Source: Pseudoxanthobacter soli DSM 19599 (lineage in GTDB: Bacteria > Pseudomonadota > Alphaproteobacteria > Rhizobiales > Segnochrobactraceae). Taken from it: 64,000 nt of DNA. The translations under genes and the position numbers were made by a program. Each line of letters begins with the position of its first letter. The stretch's first letter is position 1. The DNA lies in contig NZ_FRXO01000004.1 of the NCBI RefSeq assembly GCF_900148505.1, positions 62,001-126,000 of the forward strand. Direction: 5' to 3'. Positions 44,361 to 53,226 of the stretch are shown here, one piece after another. The notes under the pieces are model-generated. The model saw nothing but the letters and a program-made list of their open reading frames with translations. It was not told the origin of the DNA and made no database searches.

Positions 44361-44784
44361 GACGTCGTCTCCCGGCCGGCAGGGTGAGTGTCTCCTAAAT
44401 GCTATCGGTTCAAGCTTGCGAGAGGCTGGATTCCTCATTTATTCGCGTTCAAATACTTTCGGGATGCGTCAATCGTGGTCATGCGCAAGTATTGCGATCT
44501 GCAATCTCTGCGTGTCTTGAGTGCGCATCCGCCATAACCTGTACGGGCGGCCCGTTCCCGGTCCACGCTGACGGGCTGAGATGCCGGCGCAAAATCGGCG
44601 AATCGGCCGTTTCACGGCCATGGCGGGTTCACCGGCCGGAATATTCGCGATAAAAGCCAACTCGCGCCCGCCGATTCAGGTCCGGCGTGTTCCCGGCCGG
44701 GCGGCTGCCTCGTGTTGCGAAGCGGTGCGGCGTCGGCCGGAGCGACGCGGACGGTCGAGCGGCGAGGAAACACGGATCAAAGAG
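44361..44784. other. Gene-free interval upstream of the calpain-like gene
   Basis: About 420 bases between divergent genes. The half next to the calpain gene shares its AT-richer composition; the half next to the SDR is normal. One 63-codon minus-strand frame has no ribosome site or family features. No attachment site or terminal repeats were recognised. Confidence 0.5.
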
Positions 44785-45519
44785 ATGGCTCATTCACTTC
44801 AGGGAAAGACCGTGCTGATCACGGCCGCCGCTCAGGGCATCGGCCGGTCGTCGGTCGAAGCCTTCGCGAAGGCGGGCGCGCGCGTCTGGGCGACGGACAT
44901 CAACGAGGCGAAGCTCGCCGAACTTCAGGGTATCGAGGGTGTGACGCCCCGCCGGCTCGACGTGCTCGATTCCGATGCGGTGAATGCGCTGGTCGCCGAA
45001 ATCGGGGCGGTCGACGTGCTGTTCAACTGCGCGGGCTATGTCCACGGCGGCACCATCCTCGAGATGACGGATGCCGATTTCGATTTCGCGGTGAACATCA
45101 ACGTCCGCGCCATGATCCGCACCATCAAGGCGGTGCTGCCGGGCATGCTGGAGCGCGGCGACGGTTCGATCATCAACATGTCGTCGGTGGCGAGCAGCGT
45201 GAAGGGCGTGCCGAACCGCTTCGTCTACGGCGTCACCAAGGCGGCCGTGATCGGCCTCACCAAGGCGGTCGCGGCGGACTATGTCTCGAAGGGCATCCGC
45301 GTCAACGCGATCTGCCCCGGCACCGTCGACAGCCCTTCGCTGCAGCAGCGCCTGCGCGAGCAGGGCGATTACGAAGCCGCCCGCGCGGCCTTCGTCGCCC
45401 GCCAGCCGATCGGCCGCATCGGTTCCCCCGAGGAAATCGCCGACCTCGCGCTCTATCTCGCGACGGCGACCTACACCACCGGCCAGATCCATGTCATCGA
45501 CGGCGGCTGGGTGAACTGA
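44785..45519 (+). CDS. SDR family oxidoreductase, DHRS6/2-keto-3-deoxy-fuconate dehydrogenase-like
   Basis: 244 residues. Cofactor motif 'LITAAAQGIGRSSVEAF', 'WATDINEAKLAEL', 'NCAGYVHGGTIL', catalytic 'NMSSVASSVKGVPNRFVYGVTKAAV' and 'AICPGTVDSPSLQQRL'. This run is strikingly like human DHRS6 and the bacterial 2-keto-3-deoxy-L-fuconate dehydrogenase. ATG at 44785 is the family start with AAAGAG before it. Followed after 73 bases by a fumarylacetoacetase-family hydrolase, and that pairing supports a non-phosphorylative deoxysugar acid pathway: oxidation of the 2-keto-3-deoxy acid, then cleavage. Confidence 0.9.
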   Translation: MAHSLQGKTVLITAAAQGIGRSSVEAFAKAGARVWATDINEAKLAELQGIEGVTPRRLDVLDSDAVNALVAEIGAVDVLFNCAGYVHGGTILEMTDADFDFAVNINVRAMIRTIKAVLPGMLERGDGSIINMSSVASSVKGVPNRFVYGVTKAAVIGLTKAVAADYVSKGIRVNAICPGTVDSPSLQQRLREQGDYEAARAAFVARQPIGRIGSPEEIADLALYLATATYTTGQIHVIDGGWVN

Positions 45520-45592
45520 GGTTCCTCGTCTGCCGCTTCCACTGGGCTCGCCCGCGCGGCCCACTCCGACACGCACCGAGAAAGACAACCGC

Positions 45593-46435
45593 ATGAAACT
45601 GCTGCGTTACGGCCCGCTGGGCCAGGAAAAGCCGGGTATTCTCGCCGCTGACGGCACCATCCGCGACCTGTCCGCCCACGTCGCCGACATCGCCGGCGAC
45701 GCGATCCTGCCGGAAGGGCTTGCCCGCCTTGCCGCCATCGATCCGGCCACGCTGCCGGTGGTCGAGGGCTCGCCGCGCCTCGGCGCCGCCGTCGGCGGCA
45801 CCGGCAAGTTCATCTGCATCGGCCTCAACTATTCCGACCACGCCGCCGAGACCGGCGCGACCGTGCCGCCCGAGCCGATCATCTTCATGAAGGCGACCTC
45901 GGCGATCTGCGGCCCGAACGACAATGTCGAGATTCCGCGCGGCTCGCAGAAGACCGACTGGGAAGTCGAACTCGGCGTCGTCATCGGCAAGACCGCCAAA
46001 TATGTCAGCGAAGACGAGGCGATGGATCACGTCGCCGGCTACGTCCTGGTCAACGACGTTTCCGAGCGCGCCTTCCAGACCGAGCACCACGGCCAGTGGA
46101 CCAAGGGCAAGAGCGCCGACACCTTCGGCCCGACCGGCCCGTGGCTCGTGACCCGGGACGAAGTGCCGGACCCGCAGAACCTGAAGATGTGGCTCGACGT
46201 CAACGGCAAGCGCGTCCAGGACGGCTCCAGCAAGACCATGGTCTACGGGGTGAAGTTCCTGGTGTCCTATCTGTCGCGCTTCATGAGCCTGCGTCCGGGC
46301 GACATCATCTCCACCGGCACCCCGCCCGGCGTCGGCCTCGGCATGAAGCCGCCGGTGTTCCTGAAGGCGGGCGACGTGGTCGAACTCGGCATCGAGGGCC
46401 TCGGCACCCAGCGTCAGGTGTTCGTGCAGGCCTGA
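45593..46435 (+). CDS. Fumarylacetoacetate hydrolase family protein (2,4-diketo acid hydrolase-like)
   Basis: 280 residues. FAH core: 'FICIGLNYSDHAAETG', 'PIIFMKATSAICGPNDNV', metal ligands in 'DWEVELGVVIG' and 'VLVNDVSERAFQ', substrate loops 'KSADTFGPTGPWLVT' and 'IISTGTPPGVGLG'. It splits a C-C bond in beta-diketo acids or acts as a decarboxylase/isomerase. With the DHRS6-like dehydrogenase upstream, the likely substrate is a 2,4-diketo-3-deoxy sugar acid giving pyruvate and a hydroxy acid. The dehydratase and lactonase steps of such a pathway are not in the window. Confidence 0.9.
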   Translation: MKLLRYGPLGQEKPGILAADGTIRDLSAHVADIAGDAILPEGLARLAAIDPATLPVVEGSPRLGAAVGGTGKFICIGLNYSDHAAETGATVPPEPIIFMKATSAICGPNDNVEIPRGSQKTDWEVELGVVIGKTAKYVSEDEAMDHVAGYVLVNDVSERAFQTEHHGQWTKGKSADTFGPTGPWLVTRDEVPDPQNLKMWLDVNGKRVQDGSSKTMVYGVKFLVSYLSRFMSLRPGDIISTGTPPGVGLGMKPPVFLKAGDVVELGIEGLGTQRQVFVQA

Positions 46436-46499
46436 GGCCGGCTCATCCGGACGTGGCAACGCGCGAAGCGGGTGCCACGTGCCCGGACCGACATTTTTC

Positions 46500-46529
46500 C
46501 CGGCGGGAGCGAACCATCGCTCCCGCCGG
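46500..46529 (+). terminator. Rho-independent terminator after the FAH gene
   Basis: CCGGCGGGAGCG and CGCTCCCGCCGG (12 bp) with a six-base loop, followed on the plus strand by TTTCGTC. About 65 bases past the hydrolase stop. Confidence 0.8.
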
Positions 46530-46588
46530 TTTCGTCAGAGGACCTTCCTCAGGACGCCACCGGTCCGGGGGAAGCGACCGGCCACGGC

Positions 46589-47182
46589 TCACTGAGCGTT
46601 GCCGTGATCCATCTGCATGCCGTCGCTGCCATGATCCATGGTCATGCCGTCCGGCATTGCCATCTCGCTCGGCGTGGTCGTGCCGATCGGCTCGACGGAG
46701 AACTTGACCTTCACCGTTCCTGCCTTCTCGAACGTCAGCGTTCCAGAGAAGGACTCGCCGGCCTTCAGCGGCTGCTTCAGCTCCATCAGCATCAGGTGAT
46801 AGCCGCCGGGCTTGAGGGCGACTTCGCCGTGGGCGGGGATCTCCACGCCCTCGTTCATCGGCCGCATGGTCATGACGCCGTCTGTCACCGCCATTTCGTG
46901 AATTTCCGTGCGCCCGGCGACATCGGCGGTTGCGGAGATCAGGCGATCCGCGGTGCCGCCGGTGTTCTCGATGGTGACATAGCCGCCGCCGACCTTGGCG
47001 CCGGGGGGCGTCGCGCGCGCCCACGGATGGGCGAGTTCCAGATCGCCCACCTTGAAGCCATGGGCGGCGGCGGGGCCGGCGAGCGGAACCGCCATCACAG
47101 CCGACAGCGGGGCGACGAGGAGCGCTGCGACGACGGTGGCGCGCAGGCGGGAGCGAACGTTTGAAAGGGTCTGTGCAGACAT
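46589..47182 (-). CDS. Periplasmic copper chaperone PCu(A)C
   Basis: 197 residues with a Sec signal peptide (residues 1-40, ending [10 protein letters not shown]). The DUF461/PCuAC domain contains the copper motif: '[17 protein letters not shown]' and '[12 protein letters not shown]' (HxM...M...HxM). It delivers Cu(I) to the CuA or CuB centre of cytochrome c oxidase. The C-terminus carries an additional Met/His-rich tail ([17 protein letters not shown]), a second copper-binding segment found in some alphaproteobacterial members. It is preceded by the DUF2946-like gene on the same strand. Confidence 0.92.
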   Translation of the reverse strand: MSAQTLSNVRSRLRATVVAALLVAPLSAVMAVPLAGPAAAHGFKVGDLELAHPWARATPPGAKVGGGYVTIENTGGTADRLISATADVAGRTEIHEMAVTDGVMTMRPMNEGVEIPAHGEVALKPGGYHLMLMELKQPLKAGESFSGTLTFEKAGTVKVKFSVEPIGTTTPSEMAMPDGMTMDHGSDGMQMDHGNAQ

Positions 47183-47348
47183 GATGTGACAATCGGTGTT
47201 TGGCCGCTTCGCCGGTGCACCCGGCTGCCGTCGGCACAGACCGTTCCGGCTGGAACGGCAGTGACGTCAGCCATGCGAGCGTGTGGTCGGAAGATCGGCC
47301 CGGATTCTCTTCGAGGTGAAAGCAACGTCGCCGGCGATGCCGGCCTAA

Positions 47349-47762
47349 TCATGCCGCGACGGGCGGGGCGCGGGGTTGCTTGGCGAACAGGCGCGGCGTC
47401 ACGCCCGGCGTGGGCGAGACCGACCACCGCGCGACGAAGGCGAAGCCGTGCCGGACGAGGGCGGACGGCGGCGCCGCGGGCGGCATCGCGGCCGGCGCGA
47501 ACATCGGACAGCCGATCGTGCAGCAGGCGGGCAGGAAATCGTGGCCCGACCGATGCGGGCTGCCCGCATCGTCGGCATCGTGCAGGCAGAGCACGCCGTA
47601 GCCGGGTTCGGCCTGGGCAAGCCGGGTCGCTGCATCCACCGCGCCGGCTGGTTGCGGGCCGAAGCCCAGCGCGAGGCCGACCCAGAGACCGTTCAGGAAC
47701 AGCGTCGCCGCGAGTGCGACGGCGATCCATGGCAGTCCGGGCTGGCGACGACCCACGCGCAC
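47349..47762 (-). CDS. DUF2946-like membrane-anchored Cys/His protein
   Basis: 137 residues. One hydrophobic segment at about 10-32 (PWIAVALAATLFLNGLWVGLALGF), then 'CLHDADDAGSPHRSGHDFLPACCTIGCPM', a Cys/His cluster like that of DUF2946, with Pro/Ala-rich C-terminus. GTG start at 47762 is supported by TTGGAGGA eight to nine bases upstream; the longer open frame upstream is a shadow of the permease. DUF2946 genes often accompany copper uptake or PCuAC genes, as here, so metal handling is likely but unproven. Confidence 0.75.
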   Translation of the reverse strand: MRVGRRQPGLPWIAVALAATLFLNGLWVGLALGFGPQPAGAVDAATRLAQAEPGYGVLCLHDADDAGSPHRSGHDFLPACCTIGCPMFAPAAMPPAAPPSALVRHGFAFVARWSVSPTPGVTPRLFAKQPRAPPVAA

Positions 47763-47809
47763 CGGCGATGTCCTCCAAGCGTGTCCGCTGTTCCGCGGTC
47801 GGAGCGAAC

Positions 47810-47849
47810 CTAGAGCATAATCCGTTCGGATCGAAGCGGTCTGAACGAC
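47810..47849 (-). repeat. Partial mosaic repeat, copy E
   Basis: CTAGAGCATAATCCGTTC...GTCTGAACGAC: only the half bearing one terminal CTAGAGC and one hairpin (GTTCGGATCG...GGTCTGAAC) is present, in the 137-base gap between the DUF2946-like and nucleoside permease genes. Confidence 0.7.
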
Positions 47850-47899
47850 CGGCGCAGGCTTCCGGTCCCACAGCTCGGGCGACGGTCCCGGTTCGGCCT

Positions 47900-48832
47900 T
47901 CAACGCTCGCCCCTGAAATAGGGCAGCCCGAGCGCGGCAGGCAGGCCGGCCCGGCGGCCGAACAGCATGAGCGCGATCATGACGGCCGCGAACGGCAGCA
48001 TCTGCACGATGTCGGTCGGGACGTCGACGCCGGCGACCTGGAGGGCGGTCGTCAGCGACAGGCAGGCGCCGAACAGGAGCGCGCCCGCCAGCACCCACAG
48101 CGGCCGGCCGCGCGCCAGCATCGCCAGCACGATGCCGATGAAGCCGGCGCCGTTGGTGATGAACGGCACGAAGATGCCGGCCCCGACCTCCGCGAGAACG
48201 GCGCCGCCGAGGCCGGACAGCGCCCCCGTGCACAGCACCGCGACGCAGCGCGTTCCCGTCACGTCGACACCGGCGACATCGAGCGCGGCCGGGGCGTCGC
48301 CGGCTGCCTGAAGCGCGAGGCCAAAATGGGTGCGGCGATAGACGAACGCCAGCACGGCCACCATGGCGAGCGCGAGATAGGTGACCGGCGGCTGGGTGAA
48401 GACCGCCGGGCCGAGGACGGGGAGGCGGGAGAGAAGGGGGACCGCGAGCGCGTCCGGCGCGGGCAGGCGCGGGTAGCTTTGGCTGAACTGCGCATGATGC
48501 ATGAGCGCGGTCAGCCCCTCGGCGCCGAGGGTGAGCGCGATGCCGACCACGATCTGGTTCATGCCGAGCCGCACGGCGAACAGCGCCATCAGCGCCGCGA
48601 CCGCCATGCCGGCCATCAGCCCGGCCAGGAAGCCGAGCCAGAGCGATCCGCTTTCGAACGCCGCCAGGAAGCCGGCATAGGCACCAGCCAGCATCATGCC
48701 TTCGATGCCGATATTGAGCACCCCGGCCTTCTGCGACATCTGCTCGCCGAGACCGGCGAGCAGCAGCGGCACCCCGGCAGTGATGGCGCCGAGGACGAGC
48801 GCGGTGACGAAGGCTTCGGTGAACAGCGCCAT
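47900..48832 (-). CDS. Nucleoside ABC transporter permease (NupQ/YufQ-like)
   Basis: 310 residues, about eight to nine membrane helices. 'AGVLNIGIEGMMLAGAYAGF' and 'GMNQIVVGIALTLGAEGLTAL' are characteristic of branched-chain/BMP-type permeases (BPD_transp_2). ATG at 48832 lies two bases after the upstream stop; a GTG at 48838 overlaps that stop and may be used. Second permease of a four-gene purine/nucleoside importer. Confidence 0.92.
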   Translation of the reverse strand: MALFTEAFVTALVLGAITAGVPLLLAGLGEQMSQKAGVLNIGIEGMMLAGAYAGFLAAFESGSLWLGFLAGLMAGMAVAALMALFAVRLGMNQIVVGIALTLGAEGLTALMHHAQFSQSYPRLPAPDALAVPLLSRLPVLGPAVFTQPPVTYLALAMVAVLAFVYRRTHFGLALQAAGDAPAALDVAGVDVTGTRCVAVLCTGALSGLGGAVLAEVGAGIFVPFITNGAGFIGIVLAMLARGRPLWVLAGALLFGACLSLTTALQVAGVDVPTDIVQMLPFAAVMIALMLFGRRAGLPAALGLPYFRGER

Positions 48833-48834
48833 CG

Positions 48835-49950
48835 TCACGCCCCCGCCCGCTTCTGCCTGCGCTGCTGCAGGCGTTCGGCCAGCGCGAGCGTGACGAGCAC
48901 GATGGCGGCGACGACGAGCGTGAGGTCGTTCGGGACGCCGAGCCGCCGGGCGGCGCTTTCGCCGCCGATGGAGAGCACCGAGAACAGGAACACGAACACG
49001 ATGGCGGCCAATCCGTTCAGGCGAGCGAGGAAGACGAGCGGCACCACGACGAGGCCATAGGCCGGGTTCCAGTCCGCCCGCATGTTGCCCTCGACGCCGA
49101 GGACCTGAACGGCACCCGCAAGCCCGGCGAGCCCGGCTGAGAGCGCGAAGACGGCGATGACGAGCCGCGGCACGTCGAGCCCGGCATGGACGGCCGCCCG
49201 CGTGCTGGCGCCCGTGACGCGCAGCCGGAAGCCGAACGCGGTGTATCGCAGGACGAGATGAACGGCGACGAGCGCGACGAGCCCGATGAGGAGGCCGCTG
49301 GACACCGTGGTGCCGAACAGCCGCGGCAGCCGGTCCGCGACGGCAAGCGTGCGGGTCTGGGGCACGGTGGTGGCGGGATCGAGGAACACGAGCTTGACCA
49401 GCGCATTGGCGAGCGACACGCCGAGGAACGTCATCATCAGCGTCGTGACGATCTCGTTGAGGCCCTGATAGGCCTTGAGCAGGGCCGGGGCGAGCGACCA
49501 CAGCGCGCCGACCGCGAACCCGAGCGCCAGCCCGAGAGCGAGCGCCAACCAGGGCGGCAGCACGAGGGCGAGCGCCGGGCCGGCTGCGGCGGCGGCCGTT
49601 GCGCCGAGCAGGAACTGGCCGTCGCCACCGAGATTCCACACGCCCGAGCGGAAGGCGACGATCTGGCTGGCGGCGATGAGAAGCAGCGGTGCCATGTGGG
49701 TGAGCGTGCTCTGAAGGCCAGAGGGCGAGAGCACGCCGCGCGCGACGACATAGCCATAATAGGCGAGGGGATCGACGCCGAACGCGGCGAGCAGCGCCCC
49801 TGAGAGCAGAAGGGCGACGAGAACGGGGACGAGGCTCGCAGCGAGCGCGCCGGCGATGGTCTGGGCGAGATGGTTCGGGGTGAGATGGCGGCGTTGGACG
49901 TGCGCGCCGGCTTCCTCCGGCCCGTGCCCTGCTTTCGGCGCTTCCATCAT
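48835..49950 (-). CDS. Nucleoside ABC transporter permease (NupP/YufP-like)
   Basis: 371 residues. 'SQIVAFRSGVWNLGGDGQFLLGA' and 'GLNEIVTTLMMTFLGVSLANALV' are the family blocks; about nine membrane helices from residue 35. ATG at 49950 overlaps the ATPase stop (ATGA). Forms the channel with the downstream permease. Confidence 0.92.
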   Translation of the reverse strand: MMEAPKAGHGPEEAGAHVQRRHLTPNHLAQTIAGALAASLVPVLVALLLSGALLAAFGVDPLAYYGYVVARGVLSPSGLQSTLTHMAPLLLIAASQIVAFRSGVWNLGGDGQFLLGATAAAAAGPALALVLPPWLALALGLALGFAVGALWSLAPALLKAYQGLNEIVTTLMMTFLGVSLANALVKLVFLDPATTVPQTRTLAVADRLPRLFGTTVSSGLLIGLVALVAVHLVLRYTAFGFRLRVTGASTRAAVHAGLDVPRLVIAVFALSAGLAGLAGAVQVLGVEGNMRADWNPAYGLVVVPLVFLARLNGLAAIVFVFLFSVLSIGGESAARRLGVPNDLTLVVAAIVLVTLALAERLQQRRQKRAGA

Positions 49951-51482
49951 GCCGCGACGCCGCTGACGAGATCGGCGACCCGCACGCGGGCCGCGCCATC
50001 GTTCGCGACGATGGCGATGAGACGGCCGCGGGACATCACGGCGATGCGATCGCTGAGTTCGAGAAGCTCGTCGAGGTCGGTCGAGAACAGCAGCACGGCC
50101 GTTCCCCGGTCGGCCGCCTCGCGGATGCGGCGGCGGACGGCGCGGGCGTTCACCACGTCGAGCCCGTTGGTGGGCTTGGCGAAGATCACCGCCCGCGCCA
50201 CGCCGTCGAGTTCGCGGGCGAGGATGACCTTCTGGATGTTGCCGCCGGAGAGCCGGCCCGCCGGTGTATCGATGCCGGGCGTGCGCACGTCGAAGGCCGC
50301 GACCAGCGCGCGGGCGTGACGGTCGATCTCGGCGCGGCGTTCCAGGCCCCGGCGCCAGAACGGCGGCCGGCCGATGTCCTTGACGACGAGGTTGTCGGAG
50401 ACGGCCATGGTGGAGACGATGCCTTCGCCGAGGCGGTCGTCGGTGACGTAGCGCAGGCCGAGGGCGCGGCGGTCGTCGACGGAGAGAGCGTCGAGCGGAC
50501 GGCCGTCGAGCCGGATCCGGCCGGCGGCGGCCGGGCGCTGCCCGGCGAGCGCCTCGGCGAGCTGCCGCTGGCCGTTGCCGTCGATGCCGGCGACGCCGAG
50601 GATCTCGCCTCCGGCGATGGCGACCGTGATGTCCGTCACCGGCATCGCGGGGTCGTCCACGGCGAGCGATGCGATGTCGAGGACGGGCGATGCCGTGGCA
50701 GGCGCTGCGCGGCGGGGGGGCGGTGTGGCCTCCTCGGTGGCCGCTTCGCCGAACATCAGCCGGAGCGCTTCGCGGGCGACCGCTGCGCGGTCGAGCGTGG
50801 CGAGGCGCGCGGGCGCGATCTCGCCGGTCTTGCGGCCCCGGCAGAGCACGGTGATGCGGTCGCCCCACGCCTCAGCCTCGGCGAGCTTGTGGGTGATGAA
50901 GAGAACGGCGAAGCCCTGCGCCACCAGACGGCGCATCAGCGCGCCGAGGTCGGCGGCACCGCGCGGCGTCAGCATCGCGGTCGCCTCGTCGAGCACGACG
51001 ACGCGGCCGCCCCGCATCAGCGCGCGCAGGATCTCGGCCTGCTGGCGTTCGCCAAGGGAGAGCGTGCCGGCGACGGCATCGGGATCGACGGCGATGCCGA
51101 GTTCGGCGGCAAGCGCAGCGATGCGCCGCCGCAGGCCGGCGCGATCCGGTGCGGCCCACCAGCGTCCGCCGAGGGCGACGTTCTCGGCGACCGTCAGGCT
51201 CGGCACCAGCATGGAATGCTGGAACACCGTGCCGATGCCGAGGGCGAGCGCGCGCCGGGGGGAGGCGAGGCGTGCGGGCTTGCCGGCGATGCGGATCGCG
51301 CCCGCGTCCGGCTGCTGCAGGCCCGACAGGATGGCCACCAGCGTGGACTTGCCGGCGCCGTTCTCGCCGAGGACGACATGCACCTCGCCCGGCATGAGGG
51401 CGAGGTCGAGCCCGTCGAGCGCCGTCACGCCCGGAAAGCGTCTGGTGATGCCTTCCAGGGAGACGAGCGCGGCGTCGGTCAC
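49947..51482 (-). CDS. Nucleoside ABC transporter ATPase with two ABC domains (NupO/YufO-like)
   Basis: 511 residues, two fused nucleotide-binding domains. Domain one: Walker A 'GENGAGKST', signature 'LSLGERQQAEILRAL', Walker B 'VVVLDEATAML'. Domain two (from about 260): degenerate Walker A 'GIDGNGQRQ', signature 'LSGGNIQKVILAREL', 'VIFAKPTNGLDV'. The degenerate second Walker A is normal for this sugar/nucleoside ABC type. GTG start at 51482 overlaps the binding-protein stop. Energises import of nucleosides or purines. Confidence 0.93.
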   Translation of the reverse strand: MTDAALVSLEGITRRFPGVTALDGLDLALMPGEVHVVLGENGAGKSTLVAILSGLQQPDAGAIRIAGKPARLASPRRALALGIGTVFQHSMLVPSLTVAENVALGGRWWAAPDRAGLRRRIAALAAELGIAVDPDAVAGTLSLGERQQAEILRALMRGGRVVVLDEATAMLTPRGAADLGALMRRLVAQGFAVLFITHKLAEAEAWGDRITVLCRGRKTGEIAPARLATLDRAAVAREALRLMFGEAATEEATPPPRRAAPATASPVLDIASLAVDDPAMPVTDITVAIAGGEILGVAGIDGNGQRQLAEALAGQRPAAAGRIRLDGRPLDALSVDDRRALGLRYVTDDRLGEGIVSTMAVSDNLVVKDIGRPPFWRRGLERRAEIDRHARALVAAFDVRTPGIDTPAGRLSGGNIQKVILARELDGVARAVIFAKPTNGLDVVNARAVRRRIREAADRGTAVLLFSTDLDELLELSDRIAVMSRGRLIAIVANDGAARVRVADLVSGVAA

Positions 51483-52534
51483 TGCGCTTTCGCCGGCAGT
51501 TCGCTGACGACCTGATGCACGGCAGCGGGATCGTAGGACGGCGTGACCTTGATCTTGCCGTCGACGATCTGCTGGCGGATGGCCATCAGGTCGTCCCACA
51601 CCTGCGGCGGGATGTGATCGGTCTTGAGCAGCGCGACCGAATTGTCGGCAAGGCCGATCTGGTAGTTGTGGGTGCCGAAGCGGTCGTTCTTCACGTCCTC
51701 GATCATCGCCGTGAACACCGGCGTGAGGTTCCAGACCACGGAGCTGAGCAGGTTGCCCTTGTCGAGGCTCGACTTGTCGCCGATGACGTCGATGAAATAG
51801 ACCTTGCCGCCGTCGACCGCCTTCGCGGTCTCGACGGCCTGCAGCATGCCGAAGCTCGAACCGTTGCCCTGGCCGAACACCACGTCGGCACCGGCGGCGA
51901 TGACGGCCTCGGTGACGCGCTTGCCGCCGGCGGCATCCGAATAGGCGGCCGGGCCGATCACGGCGTAGCGGATGACGACCTTGGGGTTCTCCGCCTTGAC
52001 GCCTTCGGCGAAGGCCTTCGACTGCGCGTTCCAGGCCGGAGGCTCGGCGGACACGACGATGCCGACGGTGCCGGTGCGCGTCATCTTCGCCGCAAGGCGA
52101 CCGGCGAGATAGGCGCCCTCGTGGCCGCTCAGGGTATAGTCGGCGACCTTGCCCGGAACGGCGGCATCCGGACGGTCGGTGATCGCGACGGGCACGCCGG
52201 TCTCGGCGCCGATCTCGGGGGCGGCGGTGTTGTAGCCGCTGGCGTGGGCGATCATCAGGTTGGCGCCGTCCTCGGCGAGTTCGCGCAGGGTCGGCCGGAC
52301 GTCGCCGTAGCCGAGATTCTCCGCGACGATGACCTGCACACCCTCCTTCGCGCCGGCAGCCCGGGCGGCGGCGATACCCTGCTGGTTCCAGCCGAAATCC
52401 GTGCCCTGTTCCGGCGTGAGGATGGCGATCGTCTTCACCTCGGCGGCGAAGGCCGGAACGCCGGCGAACGCCACGCCCGCGAGCGCGGCGAAAGCGAGGG
52501 AACGGACAACCAACTTCAGGGATCCGGTCGACAC
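51479..52534 (-). CDS. BMP family nucleoside-binding protein (PnrA-like)
   Basis: 351 residues with a signal peptide (residues 1-31, ending PAFAAEV). 'KTIAILTPEQGTDFGWNQQGIAAA', 'GYGDVRPTL', 'LSGHEGAYLAGRLAAKMT' and 'GADVVFGQGNGSSFGML' are the BMP/PnrA landmarks; this family binds purine or pyrimidine nucleosides. GTG at 52534 is chosen: it follows GAGGAG and opens the signal peptide, whereas the upstream frame adds a non-signal extension. First gene of the importer operon, a few kilobases from the rut operon. Confidence 0.92.
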   Translation of the reverse strand: MSTGSLKLVVRSLAFAALAGVAFAGVPAFAAEVKTIAILTPEQGTDFGWNQQGIAAARAAGAKEGVQVIVAENLGYGDVRPTLRELAEDGANLMIAHASGYNTAAPEIGAETGVPVAITDRPDAAVPGKVADYTLSGHEGAYLAGRLAAKMTRTGTVGIVVSAEPPAWNAQSKAFAEGVKAENPKVVIRYAVIGPAAYSDAAGGKRVTEAVIAAGADVVFGQGNGSSFGMLQAVETAKAVDGGKVYFIDVIGDKSSLDKGNLLSSVVWNLTPVFTAMIEDVKNDRFGTHNYQIGLADNSVALLKTDHIPPQVWDDLMAIRQQIVDGKIKVTPSYDPAAVHQVVSELPAKAQ

Positions 52535-52665
52535 GTCTCGGTTCTCCTCTGGCGATCCTGTGGCCGCGAAAGGCGGCGATTTCGCCTGCATTGGGGGGCG
52601 GACCTTTATTTACCAAGAACGCCGGCTGATCTAGTCATTGCCGCGGAAATCGCGCCGAGGGCATC

Positions 52666-53136
52666 ATGAAAGCCACACCGCAACGAGCCGCCGGGACATG
52701 GATTGCGCGCGGCGCGATCGCGATGCTCGGATTGGTGGCGGCGCTCTGCGCGCGCGCCGGCGAGGGGCTGCCGGCAGCGACGGGATCGGACGGGCTCGCA
52801 CCGCTGCCGCTGACTGTTTCGAACGAGACCGGCGCAGCCATCGCCTGCGGCGCGACGCTGGCGCACTGGTATGCGGCCGATCTCGGCACCGCAGAGCCGA
52901 GCGGGCGGATCGCCATCGCGCTCTGGACCGATCCGGCGACCGGAGAGGTCTTCCTTCTCAACGGGCGCGGTGATCGGATGCCCGTGCAGACGCTCTGGTG
53001 CGGGCTCGATGGCCGGTCATGGGAAACCCGGGCGACCATCGGGCTCGACCGCCGCGCCGGAGCGGTGCCGAAGCCGGTCGATCTCACCTGTGCGGCCTTG
53101 GCGGGCGGGCATGTCGCGTGCCGTCAGGTGAAGTGA
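52666..53136 (+). CDS. Small exported protein of unknown function
   Basis: 156 residues. A signal peptide spans about 1-31 (ARGAIAMLGLVAALCARA), then a beta-rich mature domain with 'PLPLTVSNETGAAIACGATLAHWYAADLG', 'GEVFLLNGRGDRMPVQTLWCGLDG' and 'LTCAALAGGHVACRQVK'; four cysteines in the mature part could pair. I do not recognise the family. Divergent from the nucleoside importer with a 131-base gap. Confidence 0.65.
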   Translation: MKATPQRAAGTWIARGAIAMLGLVAALCARAGEGLPAATGSDGLAPLPLTVSNETGAAIACGATLAHWYAADLGTAEPSGRIAIALWTDPATGEVFLLNGRGDRMPVQTLWCGLDGRSWETRATIGLDRRAGAVPKPVDLTCAALAGGHVACRQVK

Positions 53137-53226
53137 CGGGTTATAATCCAGCTATAAATATCTGTTTCGGAAATAAAAAAAGGATCATATCCGTCGGAAA
53201 GAGGCGAGGGGATGCCGCCTCCGGCT

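Noticed and set aside
44469-44660. 63-codon frame upstream of the calpain-like gene, considered as an immunity or leader gene
   Set aside because: No ribosome site, unlike composition, and no similarity that I recognise.
47349-48233. Longer version of the DUF2946-like protein
   Set aside because: The upstream two thirds overlap the nucleoside permease in another frame; a GTG at 47762 with a strong ribosome site marks the start.
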